Assembly (NCBI GenBank): GCA_018136815.1
Contig: CM030933.1
Location: 4,878,557-4,942,556 of the forward strand
DNA from: Isochrysis galbana
Lineage: Eukaryota; Haptophyta; Isochrysidales; Isochrysidaceae
DNA: 64,000 nt
Direction of reading: 5' to 3'
The position numbers and the translations under genes were made by a program. The notes under the pieces were generated by a model. The model had not been told where the DNA came from, ran no database searches, and was given only the letters and a program-made list of their open reading frames with translations. This document shows, in pieces, positions 1-10,250 of the stretch (its first letter is position 1; the number at the start of each line of letters is the position of its first letter).

Positions 1-8
1 AGCACACC

Positions 9-1096
9 GTGGCGCCACGGCCGCCCCCTCCTCCCCCGCCCGCTCTACAACACCCGCCGCCCCCACCGCCCCCGCCCTTCGGACGACGCGATTCCGATCC
101 TTCCCTCTACGAACTCGTTTTCGATCCTCACGATTTCCGCCCCTCGCCCGACCGGCCGCCACGCTTAATCTCCCTACCACCGGGCTCCACCGCAGCCCTC
201 GCCTACGACCTCGACCCCGACACCTACCACTCCTGGCTCCGGCGGCTCACAACCAGATGCGTCCTTGCGCACGAGCCTTTCCGCGCCTTCTTCCGTCGCC
301 CCCTTTCATCCCCCACCCTCTCCACCGAGCTCCTCCTCGACCGCTCCCTCTCCTCCATCATCCTCGACTGCCTCTCCCCCGGCGCCACCCGCGTTGCCAA
401 CCTCCTCGACGATTGCCCAGAGGAAGCCCTCGACGGCGGACGCGCCCTCCTCCGCCACATCGAGTCGACCATGTCCAGCCTCACCGGCGCCGCGGCCGAA
501 GACGCCGAAGAGTCCTTCCTCACCTTCGCCCCTTTCATCGTCGGCATGTCCCCGGAGGCCGCGCGTCGTGCCGCGCAGATCGCCATCCACCGTTTCCGCC
601 GCCTCCCCACGTTCAACCCCTCTGACCCCCTCGCCATCCACCGCATGCTCCTCCGCAAACTCCCGGACGGAGTAGCCCCCGGCCGCATCCAAGCCCTCCG
701 CGAGCTCAGCGAAGCCAACCCGCTCCGCCGGGCGAACGGCCTCTTCTACGTCTCCGTCACCTTCCACCCCCCCCCGGCGGCCGCCGCCGCCTCCCTCCTC
801 AACACCAACGACAAAGCGCTCCTCTGGGCCGCCCGCCTCGGTCTCGACTCCGCCAGCCTCACCGCCACCTCCCGCGTTTCTCCGCCGCCATCGCCGCGCA
901 CGTCGGCCTGTCCGAGCCCGCCCCCGTCCAGCTCGAAGCCCTCGCCGATGCAAAACCTGGGGGGACCGCAACATCTACGGCGTCCTCGTCACCTTCGGCG
1001 GCGGTGCGATCTTTCACCAGACAAAGAAATTGGCAGGCGGACGCCTGCGTCCGCTACGCAACCAACAACTCCTGGGCGCACGTCGCCATCGCCTGA
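9..1096 (+). pseudogene. Degenerate Copia-like retrotransposon fragment
   Basis: The first ~280 codons form a proline-rich head followed by an alpha-helical region that resembles a Copia gag (UBN2-like) segment; this match is weak. From about 930 another frame reads a segment around YGVLVTFGGGAIFHQTKK, then a third frame reads VRYATNNSWAHVAIA and stops at 1094-1096. This resembles the RNase H end of Copia polyproteins (GD..(x)GVL..GGG.I....KKQ). At least two frame changes are needed to read it through, and integrase and most of reverse transcriptase are absent. I infer an internally deleted, inactive copy. No LTRs were recognised; the element may start before the window. Confidence 0.45.
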
Positions 1097-1184
1097 AGCC
1101 GCTTCACGCCCTCCCCCTTTCCGCCTTCCGCAATGCGCTCGCTTCGTTTCTCGCCTCTCGCATTGGGGGGGGTGTTGCGGGTAA

Positions 1185-1700
1185 AGGGGGTCACTCCTTC
1201 CCTCTTGTACATTTCCCCCGCCGTCTAGGTTTCCCCGCGTGACTTCCCCCTTACTGTCACGCTCCGACGCCCCCTCCTCGCGTCGCCATCTAGGTTCGTC
1301 TCCCCCCCCCGCACGGAAGTCTCCCCCCCTCGCTCCCTCCCCAGTTTCCCCTCCCCGAGTGTTTCCCTTGTTCTCCCGGCCTCCTTTCATCCCTCTCTTT
1401 TTCCGCGTCTCCCCTCTCCCGACGCGCGTTCCTTTCCCGCGAGTGTCTTCCCCCGTATCCTTCGTCCAGCGATCAGCGCCACCGCTCGAGCGCTCCTGTC
1501 CCCTTCTCGTCTGCCTGTGCTCTCCGTGCTCGTCCCGCCCGTCCTCATGCTGCCCGAGGCCGAACCCTCGGTCTCGCCCCCGTCCGCACGTGCCTCCCCC
1601 GTTCGTGTCCCTCCGTCCCCTGCGCCCCCTTCCATTTGTACCTCACATGTTAATGTCATGCACAGCCCTTCCACACCAACACGCACAGCAACCACAGCCC
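1185..1700. other. CT-rich spacer without recognisable gene
   Basis: This is pyrimidine-rich low-complexity DNA. Open frames cross it on both strands, but their products are Ser/Pro/Arg strings with no domain. I see no gene here. Confidence 0.5.
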
Positions 1701-1701
1701 T

Positions 1702-2040
1702 TCACCACTCATCCCACCCACAGTCGCCTTGATTTGGGCTGGCGGTACGAGAGCGGCGGATGGAGATGGGCCAAGTTGTGCTCTGGCTCTGGCTACCCTG
1801 GCTCAGGTTGTCTGCAGGGGAACATGGCTTCGATTGTGGCTGGTGGGGAGGAGAGGGCGCGGGAGCCATGTCGACGTCCTGGTCGGGCGGGGTGGAAGCC
1901 TGCGAGCGCTTTGGCTCCGGCGGCTTGGGGCGCGTCCCAGTTGGGCCAACGGCCGTTGGGGCGCGACGTGACTGCGGTGGGTTGGGAAGGGGGAAGCCGT
2001 CGGCGCGCGCTCCATCACTCAACCTATAACAATAGTTTTC
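1702..2040 (-). mobile_element. 5' end of non-LTR retroelement (hairpin + ORF1 start)
   Basis: On the minus strand a hairpin (2021-2037, AACTAT..ATAGGTT) lies just before a GATGGAGCGCGCGCC-type start. The frame then contains RPKPPEPKRSQA and DQDVDM, the same conserved peptides as the longer ORF1 at 4325-5413. The frame becomes unrelated and stops by 1702, so only the head of the element is present. Confidence 0.7.
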
Positions 2041-2553
2041 GACACAAACTCAAGAATGATCGCTCTATGGCAAGGAGACAGTTCCTCGGGGAAAGGTGTG
2101 TCCCTATGGGGTCTCCAAGCTCCAAGGGACAAGCAAGAAAGTCAGGAGTCCGGCCACCGGGCGTCCAAGCGTCAGGCGGCCGGATTGTCATCTCTGCTGG
2201 CTTGGAGGCGGCAGACGGGTCCAAGAGCAGATCATAAAGTGCGCCACAAAACTCGCCCTCCGAGAACGATCGCACGCGCACACCCCACCAACACACATCA
2301 AGAGATAAGCGCTCATCGAATCGCGCACGAGGTCCGTATCAAGCTCAACTACGAGCAATAAACGCACGCTGACGCGGCAAAGACGTGTCGGGCGTGACGT
2401 CAATACGCATACGCAGGGGCCAAGCGAATAGATCGCCTAAAGCATCGACTATCGACCGATCAGCCTCGAGTCACTCTCACAGATCCGCAGCCAATTTATG
2501 CTCCAAGTGAATGGCGACGGACACAAATGCACAAAGTATGAGCTCGAGTCCCG
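2041..2553. other. Spacer, nothing recognised
   Basis: Short open frames only. No splice-consistent coding segment or repeat family member was identified between the retroelement head and the 3' end of the zinc-finger gene. Confidence 0.4.
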
Positions 2554-3243
2554 TCATCCCATGAGCGCAAGACGGCCATTGCCTTGCCGGCAGGTCGACT
2601 TCATGGTCACGTGCTGGAGCATCGAATTGAGAGTCGCAAACTGTCGGCCACAGGTTGGGCAGTGGTAATTGTTGCCACCACCAACATAGCCATCACTCCA
2701 ATCTCGCTCGCCGTATTGGTCGAAAGTGAGCATTTTCTGACTGTTGGTGAACATTCCTTCCGCACCCCCATTGGCCTCTCGCTGCCTCGCCAGGGCGTAC
2801 ATCTGCCGCCCCGCATTCTCTCTTCCGGGGCACGCAGGGCAGCATCCGCTCTCAAAATGCTGCGCGGTGCCAACTATATCAAAGTAACGCTTGCCGCACC
2901 CGGGGCACGGCACGTCCCTGCTGCGCCTGGACTGCGCCGCAGGCTCTTGGTCCCGGGTGTGGTACCCGCATCCGGTGTGCGTGCGCGGGTTCTTCATGAT
3001 CTGTTTGAGCTGGCCCCACGTCGTCACGTCCCTGCGGAAGAGCTGCGTCTTGCGCTGGCGCGGGTGGTTGAGGTACGAGCCGACTGTGCCGGTGGTGCAC
3101 CACACGTTGAGCTGCATCTGCTCACCGTGCTCGTCCGATTTACGCAGAATGACGAGCTCGCCCTGCGACCACTGGTAATCGTGCTTGTACCAGCCATAGT
3201 GCTCGCCCCAGTCACTCACGTCGTCGGGATGGAACACGCCCAT
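2554..3243 (-). CDS. C2H2-type zinc-finger protein
   Basis: The protein has about 229 residues from the first ATG (3243); the open frame extends 5 codons upstream only through non-ATG codons. Two Cys/His clusters are visible. One is near the middle (PCPGCGKRYF..HFESGCCPAC). The other is at the C-terminus (YHCPTCGRQF...LQHV....C) and fits a C2H2/C2HC finger. The N-terminal 100 residues are rich in aromatic and charged residues (WGEHYGWYKHDYQW) and look like a folded domain I cannot name. Likely a nucleic-acid or protein-binding factor; a specific role cannot be read. An upstream exon is possible because the frame opens with no clear leader. Confidence 0.65.
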   Translation of the reverse strand: MGVFHPDDVSDWGEHYGWYKHDYQWSQGELVILRKSDEHGEQMQLNVWCTTGTVGSYLNHPRQRKTQLFRRDVTTWGQLKQIMKNPRTHTGCGYHTRDQEPAAQSRRSRDVPCPGCGKRYFDIVGTAQHFESGCCPACPGRENAGRQMYALARQREANGGAEGMFTNSQKMLTFDQYGERDWSDGYVGGGNNYHCPTCGRQFATLNSMLQHVTMKSTCRQGNGRLALMG

Positions 3244-3259
3244 CGCGAGAACGAGCAAG

Positions 3260-3787
3260 GGCCTTGGGAGGAAGGCGGATCGGCACTCAACTTCTTGCTC
3301 CCCACAAGAGAATCACACAACTTTTTCTTTCCTCTGTTCCCTAAAGTAGTCCCCCCCCGCGCCGGGCCGCCTTGAGATTGAACGTACTAGTAGTCTAGGC
3401 GAGGAAAATTAACTGAGGGCATGGCTACAGTAGGGGTGCACCATTAAGAAACCACCCCATTAAGGACAGTGTACAAGGAAAAATTGACCGTCCGTGTGCT
3501 AAGAAACCTACATAGAGCGAAAGGGCACCGGTCATGAACAAGAAACTGAATGAGCAAGAAAGCTCCTATGTACGCGCAACAGGAACAGGGGAGCGCCAAT
3601 AGAGCTTCGGCGCGCCGCGCGTGGCTCGTGGCTCAACACTTATTTTTTACATACCGGATACCGGAGGGGTGGCAAAGAGGGGGGCTTGTCGGGGGGACCC
3701 CAAGAATCCGCCGATACGTAAGAAACCCAATGGGACAAGCTGATGTCACCGATAACCGATAAGAAACCAGAAATCATTATTACCCGG
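3260..3787. other. Spacer upstream of zinc-finger gene
   Basis: No gene recognised. The first ~120 bases upstream of the zinc-finger start are the likely promoter side of that gene; no defined motif was seen. Confidence 0.4.
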
Positions 3788-3799
3788 CGCGGTCATCAA

Positions 3800-4320
3800 C
3801 TACTTTTATAAGTAGGAGGCCAATGGGGGCCTCGTGCCCCCCTCTCTCCATCGAAGCCCCCCCGTGGGTGGGCTTGTGGGCCTGCACAACCAACCTCAGC
3901 CCCTGCCTGTGACACCAATCTGGCCCAGACCTTCGCCGAGCGCGCGCCGCGCGCCGCACGCACTCGCCTGCACTGGCCCTCGCTCGTGCGCTCGTGCTGA
4001 CCCCCCCCCCCTTCACCACTGAGCCACAGACCACCGAGGCCGCGAGGTGGGCACCCAGCACCCAGGGCCAGCGAGGCGAGCGAGGGGGAGGCAGGAGAGG
4101 CCAGGGGCACTGCCCCAGCCTCCACTGCCCCCTGACCCCTGAGCTGCCCTGGCTGGCCCTCTGGGTGGGCCCGAGGGGCCCCCCAGAAGGGGGCCATGGC
4201 GCGCGCCATGCAGCACACGCCCGTAGGCCCGTAGGAGAACGAAGAGAACAACGGGAAAAGAACGACGAAAAAACGACACGATCCGGCTCGCGAATAGGTA
4301 AGAGAACCGCCTGTTTACGA
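3800..4320 (+). repeat. Hairpin-headed GC-rich repeat
   Basis: It starts with a hairpin CTACTTTTATAAGTAG (3800-3815), followed by a G-rich run (ATGGGGGC) and a long C/G-rich body. The body contains a 'ccagcctccactgccccctgagctgccc' type block (split: ccagcctccactgcccc, ctgagctgccctggctgg) shared with 15480-15560, 48955-49010 and, more diverged, 58860-58910. It abuts, in opposite orientation, the 3' end of the ORF1 at 4325. The block is probably a 5' UTR-type part of the retroelement group. Confidence 0.6.
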
Positions 4321-4324
4321 TATA

Positions 4325-5413
4325 TCAACGGGAGGATTCCACTTTGGTGATCCCCTCCAGGGTGGTTTTGGCGCGCTGTTGGTTGCCCCTAAGCACATGG
4401 AAGCCTTCGCGCTCTAGCGCGCTAGCTAGGTTGCGAGTCTTGGTCTTGTACGCTTTGATCGGATCAAAGATACGAAAGACTAAGTACGTGGCTACCTCCT
4501 TTAGAGAGGACCGGATCGCGCTAGACTTGCGCGGGGCTGAGTCGGCTAGCGCCCCATAGGTGATCGCGAATTCGTGCGGGATGCCCGAAAGGGTGGCTTG
4601 GAGCTTGTCACCATATGCGGCCTTAAATTGATCGTGCGCATCTTCATCGACATAGAAGATCCAAGGGCCCTTGCGGCCCTTGTCCATTCCATCCGGGGTG
4701 GCATCCAGGCCTTCCAATTTGGTGAGCAGGTATTTCATGTATGTTGCGACGTCCTCGCTCTTGATGTCTTTCTTTTCCTCAGCTAGCTGAGCTAGTTGAA
4801 TGAAAAAAGGAGTGTCATCCGGCTCCTCTTCATCCTCATCATGAGGGGGGGAAGCGAATTGTGTGACATTGTTAGGGGTTGGTTTTGGATCCGACTGTGG
4901 GTCTGCTCGCTTGCGCGAGGGCGGCTGAGGTTGCTTGGCAGGTTGAGGTGGGGCCTTCTGCGCTTCTTGTGGATGCTTTCCTTTGGGTCCAGCCGCCTCA
5001 GCGTACGACTTCTGGTTGATGTTTGAGTATGGGTTGGAAGCCGAAAAGGCCCCTGTGAGAGTTTGTTGTGTGAAGTGCCCGCCCACGAGGGGTGCACTGT
5101 TGGTAGGAGTTGCCACCCTGGGGGTGGCAGCAGAGCTGCCACCACCCAAGGGGAGTCCTTGTTGCTGTGGAGGTCCGGTGGGCAGAAGAGGCAGAGCCAA
5201 TTGCTGGCTCTGCTGGTCTGCAGGGAACAGGATTCTTCCTGTCCCCTGCTTCTGTGGCTGGAGGGGAGGCGAGGGCGGGCAGATCATGTCGACGTCTGTG
5301 TCAGTCAGAGGGGCGGCCTGCGAGCGCTTCGGCTCCGGCGGCTTGGGGCGGCCCCGGTGGGGCGTCGTGGCGGCGGGGGGCTGGGAGGTGGGAGCGGTCG
5401 GCGCGCGCTCCAT
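4325..5413 (-). CDS. Retrotransposon ORF1 protein (non-LTR type)
   Basis: This is the longest ORF1 copy in the window, 362 residues starting MERAPTAP. A low-complexity Pro/Gln N-terminus carries RPKPPEPKRSQAAPL and DTDVDM, both repeated in other copies. SYAEAAG near residue 140 resembles the motif seen before the nucleic-acid-binding part of many LINE ORF1 proteins. A basic PSRKR stretch, an acidic DEDEEEPDD block and a C-terminal ~150-residue globular region follow (WIFYVDEDAHDQFKAAYG, YLVFRIFDPIKAYKTKTR). No CCHC knuckle is visible. The hairpin AACTAT-AACA-ATAGTT (5420-5435) lies 7 bases before the ATG. No reverse transcriptase follows, so the copy is not autonomous. Confidence 0.7.
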   Translation of the reverse strand: MERAPTAPTSQPPAATTPHRGRPKPPEPKRSQAAPLTDTDVDMICPPSPPLQPQKQGTGRILFPADQQSQQLALPLLPTGPPQQQGLPLGGGSSAATPRVATPTNSAPLVGGHFTQQTLTGAFSASNPYSNINQKSYAEAAGPKGKHPQEAQKAPPQPAKQPQPPSRKRADPQSDPKPTPNNVTQFASPPHDEDEEEPDDTPFFIQLAQLAEEKKDIKSEDVATYMKYLLTKLEGLDATPDGMDKGRKGPWIFYVDEDAHDQFKAAYGDKLQATLSGIPHEFAITYGALADSAPRKSSAIRSSLKEVATYLVFRIFDPIKAYKTKTRNLASALEREGFHVLRGNQQRAKTTLEGITKVESSR

Positions 5414-5836
5414 CGCTGAAACTATAACAATAGTTTTTGTGTAGGGCTATAGCATAGTAGCGTCGGGCCTCTGCCGTTGTTGTGTTGCGCCCCCCCCCCC
5501 TTCCCTTGCGCCTACTTGGCAGATAGCGCCGCGCCAACCGCACGCATGTGGACGGCATTCGCATGTGGGGCACACGCTTTGGCGCACATGTATTTACCGC
5601 GGCCGCCGCGTTTCACGCCAGCTCTCAAACACCTCTTCGGCAGCTAAAAGCTATGGCTACAGTCGTCACTACGCTTTGAGCTCAAAGATCTGCAATACCT
5701 TTGTGAGAAAACAGAACTAGGCGCATCACCATCCTTCTACCTCCTCCGAGGAGTCCCTTGCGCATACGCGCCATGTAAGATACTCCTGCCGCTTTGTGAT
5801 GTCAGTCCAAAGTATGAGATATCGCAGCAACCATCA

Positions 5837-7810
5837 TCAGTTGCAGTCGCTGGTTGGTGGTGGTGTCCCTCCTTTTTGCTCCTGTGCCCTTGGGTCTGTC
5901 AGCCCAAGCTCTCGCATCTTCCGGAGCGACTCGGCTACCATCCGTTGCGTATCATGGATGTTCTGCACCGCCTTGGCTCGTATTGCCGCTCGCCCATTAC
6001 GCACAGCGGTCTCATTTCCTGGAGGCCCGTTAGAGTAGTTTAGAGTGACATGAGGCAGGGGCGTGCCGTCGAGTTTCATCCGCTCCCACATTTTGTCCAC
6101 TGTCGCGACCTCTTTGGCCGCTGCCGCCGCTGCCATGTCGAGGTCACGAGCCATCCGCTTCTCCTCCTCTGACAGCGTGCCGCCCATGGACAAGCTCGAA
6201 GGAGCCGATGACCCCATGGTACAAACGCTGCTCACGTCCGAGTCACGTGTACTAAGCTCAGCGGCATCGATTCGCACTCCTACAGGCGTGCTGGATGCTT
6301 CGGTCGCAGCGGTAACGGGCATGGCCCTGCGTGAATTTGAGGCTTCATCGGTCGATTCGTCTGCCAAAGACATGCCTGGAATACCCAGTAGCGTCGCTGG
6401 CGACTCGGTCGGTGGATCAATCTCCCTTGACATTGTACCGGTGGACATCACCAAAGGCACTGCGGCCGTCTTGGGTTGCTGATAGGAGTCGCCTACTCCA
6501 GTTGCAGGATTGGCCGCAGGGACGTCGGAAGCGGGAGCATGCACTGAATCGAATGGAGCCGGATAGGCGATCAGGTTCGACTGGCCGTCGTGAGCAGAAT
6601 CCTTGGTGTCCGCGCTACCTCTTAGTGCCGGTCCAAGGATCGATGCGGCAGGAACTGGGCTTGAAACGGCAAGGGCGACAGGCTCTGCATCGAAAGTCGT
6701 AGCCGACGGATATAGACCGGCACTCGACGTTTTTGTGGGAGGCGCAGGTGGCGTGGGGGAAGCGGTAGGTACGTCCCAGCTCGTGATCTTGTTGACATAG
6801 TCCACGTAATATGTCCGGCCTGATGCCCTATCTACGCGACGCTCCCAACCGGGTGGAAGAAAAATGGCTGTGTCGACGTGAGCTGTGCGTTGGGGCCGCG
6901 CACCCGTCGAGACAACAGACTCCAGGGTTGCCTCTTCCGAAAGCACAGCGCCCCTGTTGTCCAATGGCCGGGTGGATTGGGCGTTGTGGTTTGATGAGGT
7001 GGGCTCCGTCGTTGCACAATCTGCAGGCGCCTGATGCAAGGGCTGCTGAATGCCCGCTGGAGCTCCTGGGTGTGACATCTCACCCACGGTTGCATCAGGT
7101 GCCGACACCACTGGCGGCACAACCGCTGGAGCTCCTGGTTGTGACATCTCATCCATGGTTGCATCCGGTGCCGACAACACTGACGGCACAACAGCCGAAG
7201 AAGAGGGCTGCGATGAAGGCTGCGCCAGCTTGGCTTGCACAGCTGCCGAAGGGCTGGGCGGGCCATCTGCGGCGACTTGAGCAATGGGCTGCCACGGCGG
7301 TACGACGGGCTCCATCTTCAAGGCTCGACAGAGCTGAGCTGACAGCACCTGAGAGCGGCAGTGCGCTGCGCGGAGTATCTGGAACTCGGCCGGACTGAGC
7401 GGCCTGTGCTGTGAGAGGGCATCGAGCAGCACTGCACTAGCGTGCAACCCCTGCGCGACGCGTGGCGCATCGACGACTGCCCATCGGTCGATGGCATTTG
7501 GGTAGGCGTTGGGTTTGTCTAGCGCTCGTGCCCTCTCGTAGATATCGTACGCGAGAGCGCGCATCGCCGCGCCTGGAGGCTCCTCTGGCGCTCCAAGCAG
7601 CTGCTTCTGTGCCTCGAGACTGTCGAGGAACTGAGCCAGCCACCGCTTGGAAGCAGCGTCCCCTCGACCGGTGGCGAGGCGTAGGCCGAGCGTGGCCGCG
7701 TGCACGCGCAGCTGGTGGGAGACGGGCACGGAGACACGCTCCAGCTCGCGCGCGCGCAGCAGGTACGGCGCGAGCGGGGAGAGGAGCGGCGGCAGCGAGA
7801 GCTCGCTCAT
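5837..7810 (-). CDS. VTA1: Vta1/LIP5-like ESCRT regulator with WW domain
   Basis: The protein has 657 residues in one exon. The first ~165 residues match the Vta1/LIP5 N-terminal (MIT-like) domain: LPPLLSPLAPYLLRARELE, then VSHQLRVHAATLGLRLA and a helical continuation with WLAQFLDSLEAQK. That domain binds ESCRT-III tails, and in known family members the C-terminus activates Vps4. A long Pro/Ser/Ala linker has two ~24-residue repeats (VVP..(S)APDAT..EMS.PGAPA). A canonical WW domain (about residues 318-350, LPPGWERR...YYVDYVNKITSW) follows. The final ~110 residues are helical and charged, but I do not recognise the standard Vta1 C-terminal Vps4-binding domain. A WW domain is not part of usual Vta1 proteins. 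Confidence 0.75.
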   Translation of the reverse strand: MSELSLPPLLSPLAPYLLRARELERVSVPVSHQLRVHAATLGLRLATGRGDAASKRWLAQFLDSLEAQKQLLGAPEEPPGAAMRALAYDIYERARALDKPNAYPNAIDRWAVVDAPRVAQGLHASAVLLDALSQHRPLSPAEFQILRAAHCRSQVLSAQLCRALKMEPVVPPWQPIAQVAADGPPSPSAAVQAKLAQPSSQPSSSAVVPSVLSAPDATMDEMSQPGAPAVVPPVVSAPDATVGEMSHPGAPAGIQQPLHQAPADCATTEPTSSNHNAQSTRPLDNRGAVLSEEATLESVVSTGARPQRTAHVDTAIFLPPGWERRVDRASGRTYYVDYVNKITSWDVPTASPTPPAPPTKTSSAGLYPSATTFDAEPVALAVSSPVPAASILGPALRGSADTKDSAHDGQSNLIAYPAPFDSVHAPASDVPAANPATGVGDSYQQPKTAAVPLVMSTGTMSREIDPPTESPATLLGIPGMSLADESTDEASNSRRAMPVTAATEASSTPVGVRIDAAELSTRDSDVSSVCTMGSSAPSSLSMGGTLSEEEKRMARDLDMAAAAAAKEVATVDKMWERMKLDGTPLPHVTLNYSNGPPGNETAVRNGRAAIRAKAVQNIHDTQRMVAESLRKMRELGLTDPRAQEQKGGTPPPTSDCN

Positions 7811-8246
7811 TGCGCAGCAGCCGGGACCCCCCTCTCTCTCCCTCTCTTCCTCCCCGCCCCCGAGAAGGACACTATGTGGTACCCGTACTCCATGTTAAAA
7901 AAGTGTAGACAAGATATATAAATAGGGGGAGGGAGAGAAGCAGAAAATGGTGAGGAGAGAACAAAGACGAGACAAAAAGGGAAGGGAAAAAAGGGAAAGA
8001 AGAGACGAGGAGCTAATTCCTGAAGACACAATGTGATCATGAAGGAGGAGAGGAGGGTGGTAGTAGGAGAGTACGAGACCAAAATTGAGAGAGAAGAGAA
8101 GAGTGAGTGAGTGGATAAGTGGTGGAGAGGTTCTCAAAGGGCGACCAAAACGGATGTGAAAGATTCCAAGGACAGTGTGAATACAAAGAAACTTTGAAGG
8201 TGATCAAGGCGAAGACATTGAGTTGAGTTGGCACTTGTTCGTGGAA

Positions 8247-8281
<35 letters not shown>

Positions 8282-8594
8282 TGGCCCGTCGTAGTCACGC
8301 GGGCCAACCCCCCTAAGGAGGAGTAGTGGGTGCGAGGGTGAGTGCCTAGCTGGGAAACACAGCACACAGTAGGAGCGTCTCCAAGCACAGTAAAAACAGG
8401 CTGTGTTTTACGTTTTACGTTTGTGCAAACACAAACACAGCCAAACACTGTCCAAGACACGGTCCAAACACAGGCTCTCCCATTCCCCCCCCCCCGCACC
8501 CCCCCTCTCTTTTCTCGCGAGGGTGGCCCGAGAAGGAGGTGCAACTCGAGGTTCCCTTTTTTGTTTTTCGTCAACCCCCCCCCCCCGTCTATTT
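7811..8594. other. Upstream region of the Vta1-like gene with a poly-G tract
   Basis: This is the probable promoter and 5' UTR of the Vta1-like gene: purine-rich on the plus strand (7925-8115) and holding a pure G31 tract. A later part (8340-8480) has short repeats around GGAAACACAG and AACACAAACACAG. No gene recognised. Confidence 0.5.
8247..8277 (+). repeat. Homopolymer G31
   Basis: Uninterrupted run of 31 G. It could form G-quadruplex structures; its exact length is also prone to sequencing error. Confidence 0.9.
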
Positions 8595-9042
8595 AGGTAT
8601 GTGTTACCCCCAGGAGCCAACGCCCCCCAGGAGCTCTCGGGGGGCCCCAGGAGCTATCGGGGGGAAATTTTCTCCCGATCGCTAACAGCCCCACCGAGAG
8701 CTACCGGGGGACCGAGAAAATCCCCCGAGAGCTGTTGGGAGATTGCTCATGGGAGGAAATCCTCTTGAGTGGGTGTGCGCCTCTCCCATGGTGGGTAGAA
8801 TCCCTAAAGTGTGCACTTCGTAATGCCCACTTCTGTGGTAGGAGACAGGATTTTGCCTACCTCCCGGTACCCGGTAGCAGTGGCGTGCGCCTCCCACGTC
8901 AGGAAATCCTTTTGTGGTAGGTTATTTGCGCTTGGGCAGTGGTGTGCGCCTCCCACGACCGCACGACAGGAAAGCCTCTTGTGGTAGGTACATACGCTCA
9001 TTGTAGTTGTGAGGCATCGGATTGACCAACCTCAGTGTGACG

Positions 9043-9240
9043 TTAGCTAGTGTCTAGTGTATTGATGCGGTGTGACAATTGATTTGTCATATGAGTTTGA
9101 AGCTTCAAATTCTCTTCGAGAGCGTCTTGCCGCTTCGCAAGGGCGTCAAGTAACTTTCGCGAAAGTTGGACGTGAGGAGCCGCCCGCATAGCGTTTTCGT
9201 ATGTAACGTTGGTGTGATTACAGTGGGAGAAAAAATGACG
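9043..9240 (-). pseudogene. Coiled-coil C-terminal fragment in AT-rich island
   Basis: This minus-strand open segment reads a charged helical tail (LSRKLLDALAKRQDALEENL, then LQTHMTNQLSHRINT) ending at a stop. It lies just beyond the decayed ORF at 9513-10075, separated by repeats built on TGATTGAACGCTTTTCCATG-like units. It may be the broken C-terminus of the same protein. Confidence 0.35.
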
Positions 9241-9299
9241 TGAGGCGTGAGGCGACAAGCGTCTAATCATCCACCCCACCACACACACTCTCTTACATC

Positions 9300-9510
9300 T
9301 TACATCCACTTTGACGCGAGCATCGATGGGGATATGCTTCCGGGAAATAATGGCGATTGGACGCTTTTTGATGTGTAGGCTGATGGTGATTGAAGGCTTT
9401 TCCATGCTGGTTGTGATTGAACGCGTTTCCATGCTGTGGGTGATGGTGATTGGGCGCTTATCGCCTTTGAACGGGGTGATGGAACGCGTTTGGTCCGTGT
9501 TCTTTCATAA
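9300..9510. repeat. Direct repeats of a TGATGGTGATTGAACGC unit, copy 1
   Basis: Units containing GTGATTGAACGC, TTTCCATGCTG and GGTGATGGTGATTG are repeated several times here and again at 10090-10250. Short open frames cross them on the minus strand. The two arrays flank the AT-rich decayed ORF. Confidence 0.65.
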
Positions 9511-9512
9511 CG

Positions 9513-10075
9513 TCAACGTGACCTTCTAGCGTGGGGGGGTCGCATCTTTTCTTCATACAACTTACGCGAGACTGACAACACCCTCTTCACCAATGTCGTT
9601 ACATCGTCTTTGAAATCTTTATCTATCAGAATCAAATCCAAATTATAATCACGTTCATTGGATTATCAATGTTCTTCATTTGATGTTTTAACCCCTCTTT
9701 ATCGGCAATTTGCGTGACCTGATCGTAATTGACATACCCTGTACCCTGTATCGAAACGTCTGAATGATATGTATGCCCTTATGAACCTGCCGTATTCGTC
9801 ATCTTTAAGCCTATTCACGACGTTTTTGTACAGCTCCTTCTCCTTGTTGTTATTAAGAGCTTGGTCAATTTCGTACCGCCACACCCAGTTGTCGGATGTC
9901 GTGCTACCAAGGATATTCTTGATATTTTCCGGATTTAGTACTGTTGTGTAATTTATGTCATCGTCGCTAGTGTTGGACATGTTTGTTATAGTATCGTACA
10001 TATATTTCGTGTCACGCACCACTCGACATGCAGCATACCTTCTTGTCAAACGAGTGGGTTGGATAGCTACCCTCA
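9513..10075 (-). pseudogene. Decayed AT-rich ORF, foreign-looking, unknown function
   Basis: A plausible start is at 9980 (MSNTSDDDINYTT). The first frame runs to about 9740 and includes NPENIKNIL and WRYEIDQALNNNKEKELY. The coding signal then continues in a second frame to about 9650 and a third to the stop at 9513-9515, so at least two frameshifts are present. Asn/Asp/Lys/Ile-rich composition and low GC contrast with every host gene in the window. Such composition is common in large DNA viruses and related elements of algae, but no hallmark protein is recognisable, so origin and function stay open. An apparent longer ORF upstream is an artefact of reading through the repeat at 10256-10484. 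Confidence 0.45.
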
Positions 10076-10089
10076 TGATCCCCACGATC

Positions 10090-10250
10090 TTCCGCGAATG
10101 AACGCTTTTCCATTTGTAGGCTGATGGTGATTGAACGCTTTTACATGCTGTGGGGGTGATGGCGATTGAACGCGTTCCACGTGTAGACTGATGGTGATTG
10201 AACGCTTTTCTATGCTGTGGGTGATGGTGATTGAGCGCTTCTCGCCTAAG
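10090..10250. repeat. Direct repeats of a TGATGGTGATTGAACGC unit, copy 2
   Basis: Same unit as at 9300-9510, about three imperfect copies (GTAGGCTGATGGTGATTGAA, CGCTTTT.CATGCTG). Confidence 0.65.

Noticed and set aside
224-974. Several overlapping open frames opposite the Copia-like fragment
   Set aside because: Shadows caused by high GC; Arg/Gly/Ser-rich with no domain.
1239-2237. 332-codon open frame on the plus strand
   Set aside because: Ser/Pro/Arg-rich product without a domain; it crosses a minus-strand retroelement head and a CT-rich spacer. Open by composition only.
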